From Apoda limacodes (lineage: Eukaryota > Arthropoda > Insecta > Lepidoptera > Limacodidae): 64,000 nucleotides of DNA. Below, in pieces: positions 22,901 through 32,587 of this stretch (within the stretch, counting starts at the first letter, position 1; every line of letters starts with the position of its first letter). The DNA lies in assembly GCA_946406115.1 (NCBI GenBank), contig OX291557.1, positions 6,108,501-6,172,500 on the forward strand, in the 5' to 3' direction. Below the pieces are notes generated by a model, which was given only the letters and a program-made list of their open reading frames with translations, made no database searches and was not told where the DNA came from. A program made the translations under genes and the position numbers.

Positions 22901-25900
22901 CTGGTTCAACTGTATGGGTATGATTGGTTCTGGCCTTATCAGCGTCGAGCCTAAGCTAATATTGGCTAGATCATCGGTCACATCATTGCCAAATGATCCA
23001 CTGAGAACTAAAAGTCCCTTAATAAAGTCTATTGGTGTTATTTAGGATCCATAAATCCTCAAAGAATGTGCGTACTAATATTTTTACTATACTCCTCAAT
23101 TACAGAAAAAAAACCAACTCACGCTTGACGTTTTCAAGTAGCCTTTGTCCTTTCCCGGGACTCAAATGATCTCCATGGCAATCTTAATTGGTACAACGGT
23201 TTAAGCGTAAAGAGGTAACAGACAGCCAGACAGATTTAATTTTTGCATTTATAATATTAGTATGGATTTGTGTAACTACTTCTGGTTCTAAATTTTCCGT
23301 GTATAGAACTGACATAAAAACTAGGCAAAGAAATTTACCTGTACAGTCAAAATATTTACATGCAAAAAACAGAAGATTAAGTCTAGTTAGTGTGTAGGTA
23401 GGGTAGGTAGCTTGGAAAGTCAGCGTGCCCAGTTTTTGTGTGTTCAAATATGTCATTAGATTTTAAACTGTTAGTAAGGTAATTAAGGGCAGTAATTGCT
23501 GAGCAGTTGCTTGTGCAGTCTTGCGTTATAATAGTCAATTGTAATTAATTTGGACTAAAAATAGCTAGTATATATATTATATATAAAATAGCTCTTGTCT
23601 ATACTGTTCTGCTTTCTTTTAAATAATGGTTTTTATTTAACAAGATAAATTAATAGTAGGTGTGCCGGTAATTGTTTTCAACCGGCGATGTGGTTTTCAT
23701 TTTTACGGGTTGTATTAGTTTGTTTGTTGTAAATGGTATTTGTATTATTTATTTTATGAATCTTAATATATATATTTTTTTATTAATGAGTGATAATGAT
23801 TCGTTATCTAGTAGCAATGATTACTTTTCAAAAGTGATACAATACAAGTAGTGATTATAATTTATCAAACAAAAACTCACGCCTAAGGTAGACATTACTA
23901 CATTTTAAAAACTTGCTGACAACTTTAACTTAATCGGTTTGCAACGTCTGAGTGAGGACGCTAACACAGTTAATTGATCGGTTTTAAATCATGTTTATAA
24001 TATTGACGACGCAGTTGAAAACTTCAACTTTCTTTTGATCTCGATCCCCTTTGTGACCTGTAAAAATCTGTCACCTGCCAACCCTATGGCTAAGAGACGG
24101 TATGAAAGAACTAAAGGCAAATCTTGATCGTGCTGGAGCCAAATTTAAACTTAACTCGACTGACTGCAACCTGTACCTGTATAAAAATCTGAGATATCAG
24201 TATAATAGAGTGTGTAGGGATTCAAAACGACGTTATATTCACCGTTCTTTTAATAATTGCGATTCCTCTAATTCATGGAGATTCATCAAATCTTTGGGCA
24301 TTGGTAAATCTCCAGACCACTCCATAAAAAACTATAATCTCAACTCACATAATAAATATTTTTCTTCTCCACCTCTCACATGGATGACGCAACTAAAACA
24401 ATAACTTTAGCTCACGTTTCTGGTCTCCCGCGGCGTAACTAATGAATTTGAGTTCAAAATGGTCACTGGCAGTGCGTGGTGTTGAGCGTGCGATACGCAG
24501 ATTAGGCAGTAAAGCAACTGGTAACGACAATGTACGCCTATTTATGATCTTTCCTATAATTGATATACCCCTTCCTCACATTACCGATCTTTTAAATCTC
24601 TCTCTTCTCACTAATAGTTTTCCTGATAGCTGGAAGACAGTTTTAATTATCCCTCTACCTTAAATTCCTTATCCTTCTTCTCTTTCCCACTATCGTCCTA
24701 TATGTATTTCACCCTTACTTTTTAAAGTGCTTGAACAAATGAGTAAATATCTTTTCTCAAACAACCTTCTCAGCACATTTCAATCAGGTTTTCGTCCAGC
24801 TAACAGCACTGTCAGCACCTTGTTAAAAATTACAGACGTTGTGAGACTTAACCTGGAAAATCAATGTGTTACTGTGTTAACTCTGCTCGACTTCAGCAAT
24901 GCGTTCAATACTGTTAACTTTGATATTCTACTCTGCGTACTACGTTCCTTTAACATATCTCCGGCAGTGACTTTGTGGTTTAAAACTTAATTAAACGATC
25001 GCCAACAATGCATAAGCATTGGCTCTGGCTTCTCACATTGGTGTTTTGTGCGTGCAGAGGTTTCACAAGGAGGAGTTCTGTCACCTTTGCTGTTCTCTGA
25101 TTTTATAAATTCACTGACGATTCGTCTAACTACACAACTTCACTTATACGCTGATGATCTCCAATTATATACAGGTTCAACAATTAACCAATCGGCGTAG
25201 GATACTTACGGCAACTCAATAATTATACTAAAGAAGTTTGTTATTGCAAGCTATATCTGCAGCTATGATTCGTTTAGACATCTGGCTAGACTCCATGATG
25301 GCAGATGGAGTCACAAAACTATTCACTGGTACCCCGAAGGAAAGCGCGAGCGGGGTTGACCCCTTCGACGATGGCGCGATGACATTGTAGCAGTAGCCGG
25401 TAAACTCTGGACCCGCCTAGCCGCAGATAGATAGAAGTGGCACGAGATTGAGGAGGCCTACGTCCAGCAATGGACGATCCCACAAAAATGCGAATAAGAA
25501 CAGAAAATAGTTAAAAAAACAAATAAATTAGTATCTTTATATTATTATTTACAAATATTCTAGTACACAAATTTAATGTATTTATTGTCAGTCTAATTAA
25601 AAATGCTCTTGTTTATTGTACATTTAAGGGAAATAATGGCATTTATTATTATTATTATGATTCGTTTGTGGAATTTGGTTACAGTTGTGCCACCGGAAAC
25701 TTTTGAATTTTCCGGGATGAAAAACAGCCTATGTCGTATTCCAGGTCCTAAACTAATATGTGTGCCAAGTTTCATCCAGTGGTTGAAGCGTGACTGAGTA
25801 ACAAACAACCAAACACCTGAACTTTCGCATTTATAATATTAATGGGATAGTTGGTAATTAATGAATCATTTTGCCAGCGTCTCCATCCGCCCTAAATTGG

Positions 25901-28241
25901 GTTATCGGCGTCGGATTCTTACGTCACCTCATTAATTATACTAATTAAGTTTGCAATAGCAGGCTATAGTTTGTTTAAGCTCGGTTTTAGTTATTCCCGC
26001 GGGAAATTTTGATTTTTTACGGATAAAAACTATCCTATGTCCTTTCCCGGCCCTGAAACTATATCCATACCAAATTTCATATAAATACGTACAGCAGTTT
26101 ATGCGTGAAGAGGTAACACACATACAGGCAGAGTGACTTTTGCATTTATAATATTACGTAGTATGGATGGATAAATAAATTCTTAAAAATTATCTTGCCA
26201 GCGGCTCCGCTCGCCCTTGATTCGGTTATCGGCGTGGAACTCCTTAATTATGTATAGTAATGAAGTTTGCTATAGCCAACTTTCAAAAATTCTTTTTTTA
26301 TTCGAAAGAGTATGCTCCTGAGGCTACCATGATAGGCAAGTAAAGTAAGATGTCGCTTAGAAAGAAACTGACTCTTTACATCACTTGTATCCGTCCCATA
26401 CTAGCTCATGCCAGCGTAGTCTATGCGTTTTCCAAACGCAATCTCCATAAACTACGGACCAGCAACCAATGCGGACCTACACAGGGACTTCGACCTCCCT
26501 ACGATTCCCCAATATTTCAAAGACCTGGCAGTCCGGTTTCTCGAGCGTACACAAAATCACCACAAACGTATCATTGCCCCGACCGACCTCGGCATGGTCG
26601 TAAAACTATCGTTAGGCGGCCTCGGCACGTACTAACGGCCCCAGATGACGATCTCGCTATCCGGATAGCGAGATTAGTCTCAACGACCTCCCCTAATACG
26701 GCCTTCCCCCTAACACGACGCCGATGTCCCCGGGTTCGTCGGCGCCCGCAAGGATATACGAGGTATCAAAGAGTGCCGGGGCGCTTCTCGCCCCCACTCA
26801 ATCGCAACCGCACCCGCGTTACGGGGAACTCCCCTCCTGCCGTTGACTTACCTTTGGGTTCGAGACTCACGCCGGTCAAAGGGACGCCCCCGAGAGCGAC
26901 AACCCAAGCCGAGGCTCCCCCGCGGGAAGCCCTTCAGAGTTGGGCGCTATATGGGTTGAGACTACTTCAGAGTCTCGCCCCAAAAAGCTCATTGAAGCAG
27001 AAATGGCTGCAACAGCCAACTGCGTTGACAGCTCAGGACCAAATAATCTTGAGGTGGATATTAATGAAGTGGATTTAAAACTGAAACTTTTGGAGAAAAA
27101 AATATTTGATGTTAATTTAATAGTGGTGAAACGGCCTTTTGATTTGATGATTGTGTAAAAATTTGTTACGAGTAAGGATGTTTTTAGTGTACGAGAAAAA
27201 AACTCAAAAGCAACGCTATGTACCAAACAGTTTATTACACATTTCGCTTATATGACACCAATTTCAAACTATAATTCTGATTAGATTTTTCGAAATAAGT
27301 AATAATTTTTACCTTTTTAGTGCATCTTTTTGAAGCCAGTTGTTTTTTTCGTAAAATGTTTTTATATTTTGTGTGTTTAGATCTGTAAACTAAGCTGCCA
27401 GTAATAATAACAACTACTTAAAGATTCTATATCTTTATTCATCTAAAGATTTATTACTAGGCACATGCTTTTATATGTTAGTTAGTGTTAGGATAGTAAC
27501 TAGTCAGTAACTTTTGTTTTAAAATATAAACATATGTTATACCTTTACTTTCTTTTCAGCTCCGCCCGCTTCATGCGTCCAGTCGCAGTTTTGGCTGCTG
27601 AAATGTTAGTTAACTTGACGAGAGAAGGAGTCATAAATCCAAAAACTATCGAAATGATCGGCTTAAGTTTAGGTGCCCATACTATGAGTTTCGTGGCAAA
27701 ACATTTTCGCAAATTAACTGGTCAAAATATAACGACGCTGGTTGCTCTGGATCCGTCAGGACCATGTCACAGAAATGAAGGCCCAGAGAATAGATTAGAT
27801 GCGTCAGATGCTGATTTTGTCAATGTGATTCATACAAATATTGACAATATGGGAATGGCTGCTCCAATCGGGCACGTTAATTTTTACGTCAATGGCGGAG
27901 AATTTCAAATGGGAGAACATTTGTGGGCACCATGCGATGGATTTTGCTGCCATGTTAGATCGTATTGGCTATGGTTGGCAACACTTGAACATCCTAATGA
28001 ATTTATTGGCGTAAAATGTGATTCGGTTCAACAAGCACGCGAGCGAAATTGTTACGATCGAGTTCCATTAGTAACTAATAAATTGGGTCGAAAAACAGAT
28101 AGGAATAATCATGGTATATTTTATTTAAGTACACGAAATAAATACCCATTTTTCATGGGCAAGAATGGAACTCGGAAAGAAAATGATTTCGATATAAATT
28201 TATTGAAAAAATTTAATGAGGCAGATATGATTTATTTTTAG
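16981..28241 (+). CDS. Lipase 2: secreted pancreatic-lipase-like (neutral lipase) protein, complete
   Basis: Three exons: 16981-17086, 18977-19277 and 27560-28241, giving 1089 nt and 362 residues plus stop. Donors GTAAGT (17087) and GTAAGT (19278) and acceptors 'ttaattttcag' (18976) and 'tttcttttcag' (27559) are clean, and the phases join as T|GT (Cys36) and AT|C (Ile136). Exon 1 encodes a hydrophobic leader, 'MLYVIFSVLFFVG' from the second Met, so the protein is probably secreted. Catalytic residues are Ser172 ('GLSLGAH'), Asp200 ('ALDPSGP') and His267 ('CCHVRS'). Cysteines at 205, 261, 265, 266, 289 and 300 suggest disulfides. A possible ATTAAA signal lies at 28274-28279. Expected role: extracellular hydrolysis of dietary or yolk lipids; substrate unknown. 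Confidence 0.9.
17423..17605. repeat. Direct repeat, copy 1, in intron 1 of lipase 2
   Basis: About 183 bp beginning 'aaattataatttcgaatag' and ending near 'aagcgattaag...cgcc' recur at 18297-18484 in the same orientation with only small differences. Both copies are in the same intron. No coding content or tRNA-like boxes are seen, so the class is unknown. Confidence 0.85.
17826..17960 (+). mobile_element. SINE remnant
   Basis: 'gtagaggttcgagccgcag' resembles a tRNA B-box (GGTTCGAnnC), followed by 'aggcagctgaaaaccagctg' and 'gttgtgttgtagagttattt', wording typical of a lepidopteran SINE body. It is short, its A-box is unclear, and it has no recognisable 3' end. Confidence 0.45.
18297..18484. 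repeat. Direct repeat, copy 2, in intron 1 of lipase 2
   Basis: This is the second copy of the unit at 17423-17605. It shares 'gaattattgataagagttaatgtt'-like blocks and the 'actataaaagcgatta' end. It carries a few-base insertion around 18420-18450 relative to copy 1. Confidence 0.85.
19278..20716 (+). other. Start of intron 2 of lipase 2, no gene
   Basis: This is AT-rich intron sequence. A relatively GC-rich island at 19885-19980 ('cgcgtccatcgcgccccggt') contrasts with the surroundings. A short open frame over it (19831-20085) has no family match I recognise and is probably chance. Confidence 0.5.
20717..20852 (-). mobile_element. LINE family 1, 3'-end fragment F1
   Basis: The T-run at 20717-20725 and 'taccacaaaggtggcaaac' are the family tail on the minus strand; similarity stops in the RT C-terminus near 'gccgacctttaaaaaatcg'. 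It is an extremely 5'-truncated insertion in lipase 2 intron 2. Confidence 0.85.
20853..21489. other. Intron sequence, nothing identified
   Basis: No exon or repeat family is recognised. 21280-21380 is mildly GC-richer ('gccgtcgcgctcgcacag') but has no supported feature. Confidence 0.45.
21490..21816 (-). mobile_element. LINE family 1, fragment F2 with an inverted middle block
   Basis: 21490-21685 reads as the family 3' end on the minus strand. 21686-21762 then reads on the plus strand ('agaaacttcctcccgcgaac ... ttttctctta|gtggtataaa'), and 21763-21816 returns to the minus strand ('gtgagaatgaattccctgcc'). In the plus block the RT C-terminus is joined directly to the terminal 'ttagtggtataaa', so an internal piece is missing there. 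Confidence 0.8.
21860..22160. repeat. Imperfect tandem duplication (two copies of about 110 bp)
   Basis: Copy 1 at about 21868-21975 ('gcaatgtgatttaaaataag ... gacctttcttagaaaagatt') and copy 2 at about 22047-22160 ('gcgatgtgatttaggataac ... gacctttcttagaaaaaata') align with scattered substitutions, about 180 bp apart. I cannot name the family. Confidence 0.7.
22430..22985 (-). mobile_element. LINE with RNase H / C-terminal zinc region, fragment
   Basis: The minus strand encodes 'LLTGHCALNRHL'-like residues ('GILTGHCALNRHLLLLG'), then 'DSPLCRAF' and 'EIPSHVI', the usual C-terminal end of I/R1/Loa-type LINEs that carry an RNase H domain. The expected Cys/His pattern is partly lost. Stops interrupt the frame on both sides of 22589-22864. 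It is a dead fragment in lipase 2 intron 2. Confidence 0.7.
23088..23267 (+). repeat. Dispersed repeat ending 'cataatattagtatggat'-type tail
   Basis: 'aaaccaactcacgcttgac', 'cctttgtcctttcccgggac', 'gtttaagcgtaaagaggtaac' and 'tttataatattagtatggat' match the copy at 44541-44764 in order. This is a widespread arthropod repeat of the RTE-tail type; the class is an inference. Confidence 0.75.
23268..23879. other. Intron sequence, no gene
   Basis: This is AT-rich with an 'atatatatattatatata' run near 23568. No exon is recognised. Confidence 0.45.
23880..25200 (+). mobile_element. LINE family 3, RT fragment
   Basis: This is a degraded non-LTR RT. The linker is at 24102-24404 ('RYQYNRVCRDSKRRYIH'), an RT finger region at 24442-24663 ('FPDSWKTVLIIPLP'), then 'HYRPICISPLLFKVLE' leading into 24727-24990 ('FQSGFRPANST', 'DFSNAFNTVN'), and after a TAA 'EVSQGGVLSPLLF' and 'LYADDLQLY' near 25140-25170. 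Stops at 24661-24663 and 24988-24990 and shifts elsewhere inactivate it. It is cut off by a dispersed repeat near 25188. The clade is probably CR1/Jockey-like. Confidence 0.78.
25290..25500 (+). mobile_element. RTE-type LINE, ORF 3' end fragment
   Basis: The plus strand encodes 'RRWRDDIVAVAGKLWTRLA', then 'KWHEIEEAYVQQW', a signature end of RTE-clade polyproteins. A stop interrupts the frame before 'KWHEIEE'. No RT core is present. Confidence 0.75.
25655..25850 (+). repeat. Dispersed repeat copy (3'-tail type)
   Basis: It contains 'caagtttcatccagtggttg', 'aagcgtgactgagtaacaa' and 'gcatttataatattaatggg'. It belongs to the same broad family as 25868-26166 and, inverted, 30526-30790 and 36440-36730. 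Confidence 0.7.
25868..26166 (+). repeat. Dispersed repeat copy, longer
   Basis: It starts 'cgccctaaattgggttatcg', passes 'aagtttgcaatagcaggct', and ends 'gcatttataatattacgtag'. It is one of the more complete copies and shows the order of blocks used to recognise the fragments. Confidence 0.7.
26196..26310 (+). repeat. Dispersed repeat, 5' part only
   Basis: 'gccagcggctccgctcgccc', 'ttcggttatcggcgtggaac' and 'aagtttgctatagcc' match the start of the family; the copy is cut before the tail. Confidence 0.65.
26335..27035 (+). mobile_element. Jockey-type LINE, C-terminus and 3' UTR
   Basis: 26350-26430 encodes 'LRKKLTLYITCIRPILAHA', a Jockey RT C-terminal motif. A frame change leads to 'NADLHRDFDLPTIPQYFKD' and 'KLSLGGLGTY' with a stop at about 26633-26635. 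The GC-rich segment after it (about 26636-27030) is 3' UTR, because a sister 3' end at 29130-29458 carries the same sequence and ends in A residues. It includes a 24-bp perfect palindrome at 26651-26674. The 242-codon frame over this region (26350-27078) is Pro/Arg-rich and merely runs through UTR. Confidence 0.8.
27036..27559 (+). other. End of intron 2 of lipase 2
   Basis: AT-rich sequence ends in the acceptor 'cctttactttcttttcag' (AG 27558-27559). Nothing else is seen. Confidence 0.6.
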
Positions 28242-29129
28242 ATTTACATAGAATGCTTATTTTAACTTTTTGTATTAAAGTATTAATTTATCCTTATCAT
28301 CATATTGCTTTACTAATTTGTATATGACATGGTTATATCTCACCGTCCTCTTATTACGTAACTAGGAATTTATGCAGTCCTAGCGTAAAAAAAAATACCC
28401 TCACAAATCTTCATAGAATTAATAAATAAATTATAAGTAGTGTATACACACATAGAAATAATCTTTCTTAGTTCAAGACAATTGAAGGTTTGATAACATT
28501 TGGTATAGCACTATACTATATACTGGGTTTGTTGCAGATTCGAGTGCTGGCTTAAGGTTTAAATTTTGGCTGCATTTTTTGATTTAAAAAATAAATAAAT
28601 TAATGAAGTACTCTTATTTATCTCTGATATTGTCAGGTTCGTATATCGAGATTTTATTTTAGATAAGTTCTGTATTAAGGGAGAACAAACACTATCGTCA
28701 TTTGGAAGTACAGCCACTAACTTGTTTGTTTCATGGGAAGCTAAGGTTTATGTTATAGTGGAATGAGGTGATTAAATCGGTGAGAACATTTCTAATTCCA
28801 CTTTTGTACATAAACAACTCCTAGTGACTAGTCTTAGTACATCAATATTGCAAATACACAAATTTTCATAGAGAGGCTGTGATGACCCTACCTATATCCC
28901 TACACTATAGCTTAGTAAATGGCGTGTAGTATGATGTGATGCTTTATTTAATAATTATATTAGTTACAGAAATTTATTACCAAACACAGCTGTTGAAATT
29001 GTACACCCTGACGATCTCGTGTGCGTTCGTCATTATCACCTTTTGGAATCTCACTCAGCCATTGCGTCGCGTGTCGTTTGCCTTAGCATCTTCGTTCGCT
29101 TGTCCATGCGTTAAGTAGACCTCATTTCT
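28242..29129. other. 3' flank of lipase 2, partly duplicated
   Basis: A variant polyadenylation signal ATTAAA is at 28274-28279. 28405-28500 ('caaatcttcatagaattaat', 'agaaataatctttcttag') is homologous to the lipase 1 flank at 7325-7400. 28822-28866 ('gtcttagtacatcaatattg') matches the neighbouring part of that flank (7296-7340) and is a separate copy. No coding exon accompanies it. Confidence 0.65.
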
Positions 29130-29458
29130 CATACCCCCGACCGACCTTGACACGATCGTAAAACTATCGTTAGGCGACCTCGGCACGTACTAACGGCCTC
29201 AGATGACGATCTCGCTGTCCGGATGACCTCCCCTCTAACACGACGCCGACGTCCCCGGGTTTGTCGGCGCCCGCAAGGATACATGAGGTATCAAAGAGTG
29301 CCGGGGCGCTTCTCGCCCCCAATCAATCGCAACCGCAACCTCCTGGCCCTGACTCACCTTCGGGTTCAAGACTCACGCTGGTCGAAGGGACGCTGGAATC
29401 CCGGTGAAGCAGTAACGGCTGCAACAGCCAACTGCATTGACAGTTGAGAAAAAAAAAG
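29130..29458 (+). mobile_element. Jockey-type LINE, 3' UTR only
   Basis: It matches 26570-27030 ('accgacctcggcatgg' region, 'ccccgggtttgtcggcgcc', 'aacagccaactgc') and ends in 9 A at about 29449-29457, a normal LINE 3' end. Compared with the other copy it lacks the right arm of the palindrome and a middle segment. It is heavily 5'-truncated. Confidence 0.8.
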
Positions 29459-30525
29459 TCGACCTGTAATTGATAAGATAAAGTGTATATATTTGGAACA
29501 TAAAATAAGTTAAATTCTGTAAATGAAGATGGAGTAATATTAATCGGAGCATATTTTGTAAATATAATAGCACTACCTTGTCACCATAGTATCGGTACTT
29601 GTTCCCTTCAATTAGTAGGTACTTGGAGAACAAGAAACAAAACTTGCCCTTGACTGAAATGATGGTAGTTTCAGTCATTCTCACAAATCTTGGACATAAT
29701 CTCCGGAAATAATATCCAGGATTCTAAACCGTGTTATTATGGGAAGTTACTCTACAGTCTGTAAAATGTGGCACTTAGAAGCAAATATTTGGAGAAATAA
29801 TTGGATTACGTTAGCTTATAACGGGCTAGGATGGGCTCCCTGAGCCTAGAGTAAATTAGCTGTGGGGACAAAGAATGTTTGTACACAAAACCCGAATTAC
29901 ACAACTGCAATTAAGTTAGCGAAGGATTACTTAACTCTAAAGTCGGTACCGCTGTGAACTGTTACGTTTATGTTACTTAGGAAATTAACTGTTTTGCACA
30001 CGCGATTAGTTCACCACTCCCAGCTACTCCTGTTCAGTGTTGCCAGATGAATTTGGGTTCAAGTCGCCAAAAAATTCGCGCTTAGTAGGCTCAAATCGCC
30101 CAACTTTTTATTTTTGATAAGTAGGTTAAAAGTAGTCTGACTTTGAGCCATCCTGCATTCTTGCATTCCTGGCTAAATGTACAAGTTTTAAGAATTTTAA
30201 TCTTGCAAGCTATAACTAAGTAGCTACATTACTTATATTTTTATAGGTATGTCCTTGCGGAGATGACAATACATTATAAATATACATACATAGGTATACC
30301 TAATCTTTCTTCGTTTAAGACTTCCTGAAGGTTATTCTTCAAAGAAATATATCATAAATGCCATATCTATGATTTATGTATGTCAATGTAAACAAATATT
30401 CTCTTAGCGAAGATGTAGATGTTATACCTAAACTTCACAGTGAGTGTGATAATGAAGATATTATTATACTGATTAATTCCCACTAAAAAAGTTTGGTAAA
30501 AAAGAAAAATAATTATAATGTATGG
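29459..30525. other. Intergenic, with a third lipase-flank piece at 30268-30365
   Basis: No gene is found. 30268-30365 ('taatctttcttcgtttaaga', 'aaagaaatatatcataaatg') aligns with 7360-7430 of the lipase 1 flank, continuing where 28822-28866 stops. The two parts may be one flank copy split by about 1.4 kb that includes the Jockey tail. Confidence 0.5.
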
Positions 30526-30790
30526 ATGTTTGTTACTCAATAACATTTCAGCCACAGGACGGATCGGGATGAAAATTGGCACACCTGTAGCTTAGGTCTT
30601 GGATTAGCACATAGAATATTTTTTTATACCGAACAATTCAAAAGTTCCTGCGGGAATAACTATAACCGAGCTTAAACAAACTATAGCAATAGCTACAGCC
30701 TGCTATAGCAAACGTCATCAGTATAATAATTAATGAGTTAATTAAGGAGTTCCACGTCGATAACCAAATTTGAGGCGGGCGGTATATTAT
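30526..30790 (-). repeat. Dispersed repeat copy, minus orientation
   Basis: 'ggatcgggatgaaaattggc', 'agttcctgcgggaataac', 'ctgctatagcaaacgtcatc' and 'gagttccacgtcgataacc' are the reverse-strand blocks of the family at 25868-26166. Confidence 0.75.
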
Positions 30791-30890
30791 ATATGTAAGT
30801 TATATATGTAACCCAGTTGGCCTAACCCACTTTTCACGTAAACTGGCCTGCCATGCCCCTAGTGCGTTTTTGAGAACCGTAGGCACAAAG

Positions 30891-30944
30891 GTAAAGCAGC
30901 ATTGCCCGGGTGCGTTAAAAAGTAAGCAGCATTGCCCGGGTGCG
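30891..30944. repeat. Two-unit 30-bp direct repeat at the 3' edge of LINE copy C
   Basis: 'aagcagcattgcccgggtgc' occurs at 30894-30913 and, as 'taagcagcattgcccgggtgc', at 30923-30943, a 30-bp period. The second unit runs straight into the T-run of copy C. Confidence 0.85.
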
Positions 30945-32348
30945 TTTTTTTTTTTTTTTTTTTTTTTTTATACCACTAAGGTGGCAAACAAGCTTACGGC
31001 CCACCTGATGGTAAGCGGTCACCGTAGCCTATGGACGCTTGCAACACCAGGGGTATCACTTGCGCGTTGCCGACCCTTCAGAAATCTAATAACTTCTTTC
31101 TTGAAGAACTCCATACTGTAGTCCTTGCAGAAAACCTTGGCAGGGAGCTCATTCCACAACTTAAGCGTTCGCGGGAGGAAGTTTCTCTGAAACCGCACTG
31201 TACGCGACCATTTAGGTTCTAAAGTGTGAGAATGAATTCCCTGCCGATGGCGAGCGGTGCGATGGTAGAAAGTAGCCGTGGGCATCATTTCGAACAATTC
31301 CTCAGAACACAACCCATTGTACAAGCGGTAGAACACACACAGTGAGGCAAAGTCTCTCCTCAGACTTAAGGGCTCGATACCGCAAGTGAGTTTGGAATCG
31401 TCGACAATTCTCACAGCCCGTCGTTGAACCGAGTCAAAAGGGCCAAGCTGGTATCCGGGTGCACCTGCCCAGAGATGGCAGCAGTACTCCATATGGGGCC
31501 TAACTTGCGACTTGTAAAGTAACAACCTTTGCCCCGACGTGAAGTACTGCTTCGCTCTGTTGAGTACACCAAGTTTTTTGGACGCCAGCTTTACCTTATC
31601 TTGTAAATGATCTCGGAACTGAACATCGCTGGAGATGTCGACGCCAAGGATCCCAATGCTCTTGGAGATGGAGAGGGGAGTGTTCTGGAATTGTGGGACC
31701 ACAGTGAATGGAGTTTTCTTAGCGGTGAACGCGCACACTTGTGTCTTTGTAGGGTTGAATCGGACCAAGTTTACCCGTCCCCAGTCAGAGACCTGGGACA
31801 GTGTGGTCTCGATTTGAGACACAAGTTCTCCGCGGTTTTCCTCCACAACGGAACGAGGGATGTTTGCACGACCCGTGTAAAAAGCGTCACCAGTACTGTC
31901 ATCTGCATAGCAATGTATGTTGTTGATGTCCAACATGTCATTGATATGCAGTAGAAACAGCGTAGGAGACAGCACAGAGCCTTGCGGGACACCAGCATTA
32001 ATGTCCATGCTATCAGAGCAACTACCGTCAACTACGGTTCGTATGCGTCTGCCGGACAAAAAGCTAGCCACCCATTTGCACAAACCCTCGGGCACTCCGT
32101 AAGATGGCAACTTCGATAGAAGACCGCGGTGCCAGACCCGATCGAACGCCTTCGCTATGTCCAGGCTACATGCCAATGCCTCCCCCTGACTCTCAATGGC
32201 TAGTGCCCATCGGTGTGTGAGATACACTAGAAGGTCACCAGTCGAGCGACCGTGGCGAAAGCCATATTGACGGTCACTGACCAGATCGTGTACTTCTAGG
32301 TATCTTAGAAGCTGTGTGTTGATCACACGCTCCATCACCTTAGAGAGC
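30945..32348 (-). mobile_element. LINE family 1, copy C (5'-truncated, least damaged)
   Basis: The poly-T run (30945-30969) and 'accactaaggtggcaaac' mark the 3' end on the minus strand. The 5' truncation is within the RT at about 32348, just before 'KVMERVINTQ'. A candidate target duplication is 'gcgttaaaaagtaagc' (30912-30927) beside the 3' end and 'gcgttaaaagtaagc' (32347-32361) at the 5' end, one base different. A long A tail and an open frame suggest it is the youngest copy here. Confidence 0.9.
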
Positions 32349-32449
32349 GTTAAAAGTAAGCGGCCGAATGTGCCGTTTGTTAGTACTACTCTTCCAAAGT
32401 TGCGTTGCGGAGGTGAGGAGGATGTGTGTGACGATTTGCATAAGGGCAA
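31019..32449 (-). pseudogene. RT C-terminal two-thirds of LINE copy C, open for 476 codons
   Basis: The frame is uninterrupted from flanking DNA (about 35 codons, non-homologous) through 'KVMERVINTQ', 'FRHGRSTGDLL', 'DIAKAFDRVWH', 'GVPQGSVLSP', 'YADD' and the shared C-terminal 'ASVHRLR' end. The RT finger motifs before 'SKVMERV' and the whole endonuclease are missing, so it cannot support autonomous transposition. Its intact frame makes it the best guide to the family's sequence. Confidence 0.85.
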
Positions 32450-32587
32450 AAAGCTAGCTTCTCCGCAGTATCGGAGACATCACAAAAGTGAATATTATTG
32501 GAGATCAAAATTAACCTCTAAAAAAAATTTAAGATTTTAAATGGTCGGTGGTGGCCTAGGGTTCGCTTCGTGTCCTCAGTTATACAT

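Noticed and set aside
26350..27078. A 242-codon Pro/Arg-rich open frame that could be mistaken for a novel gene
   Set aside because: Only its first 30 or so codons are a Jockey RT end. The rest lies over a GC-rich 3' UTR, shown by a sister LINE tail at 29130-29458 with the same nucleotides in another frame and an A tail.
31019..32449. The 476-codon RT frame as a functional gene
   Set aside because: The endonuclease and RT fingers are missing, the first 35 codons are flanking DNA, and the A tail shows it is a truncated LINE insertion.
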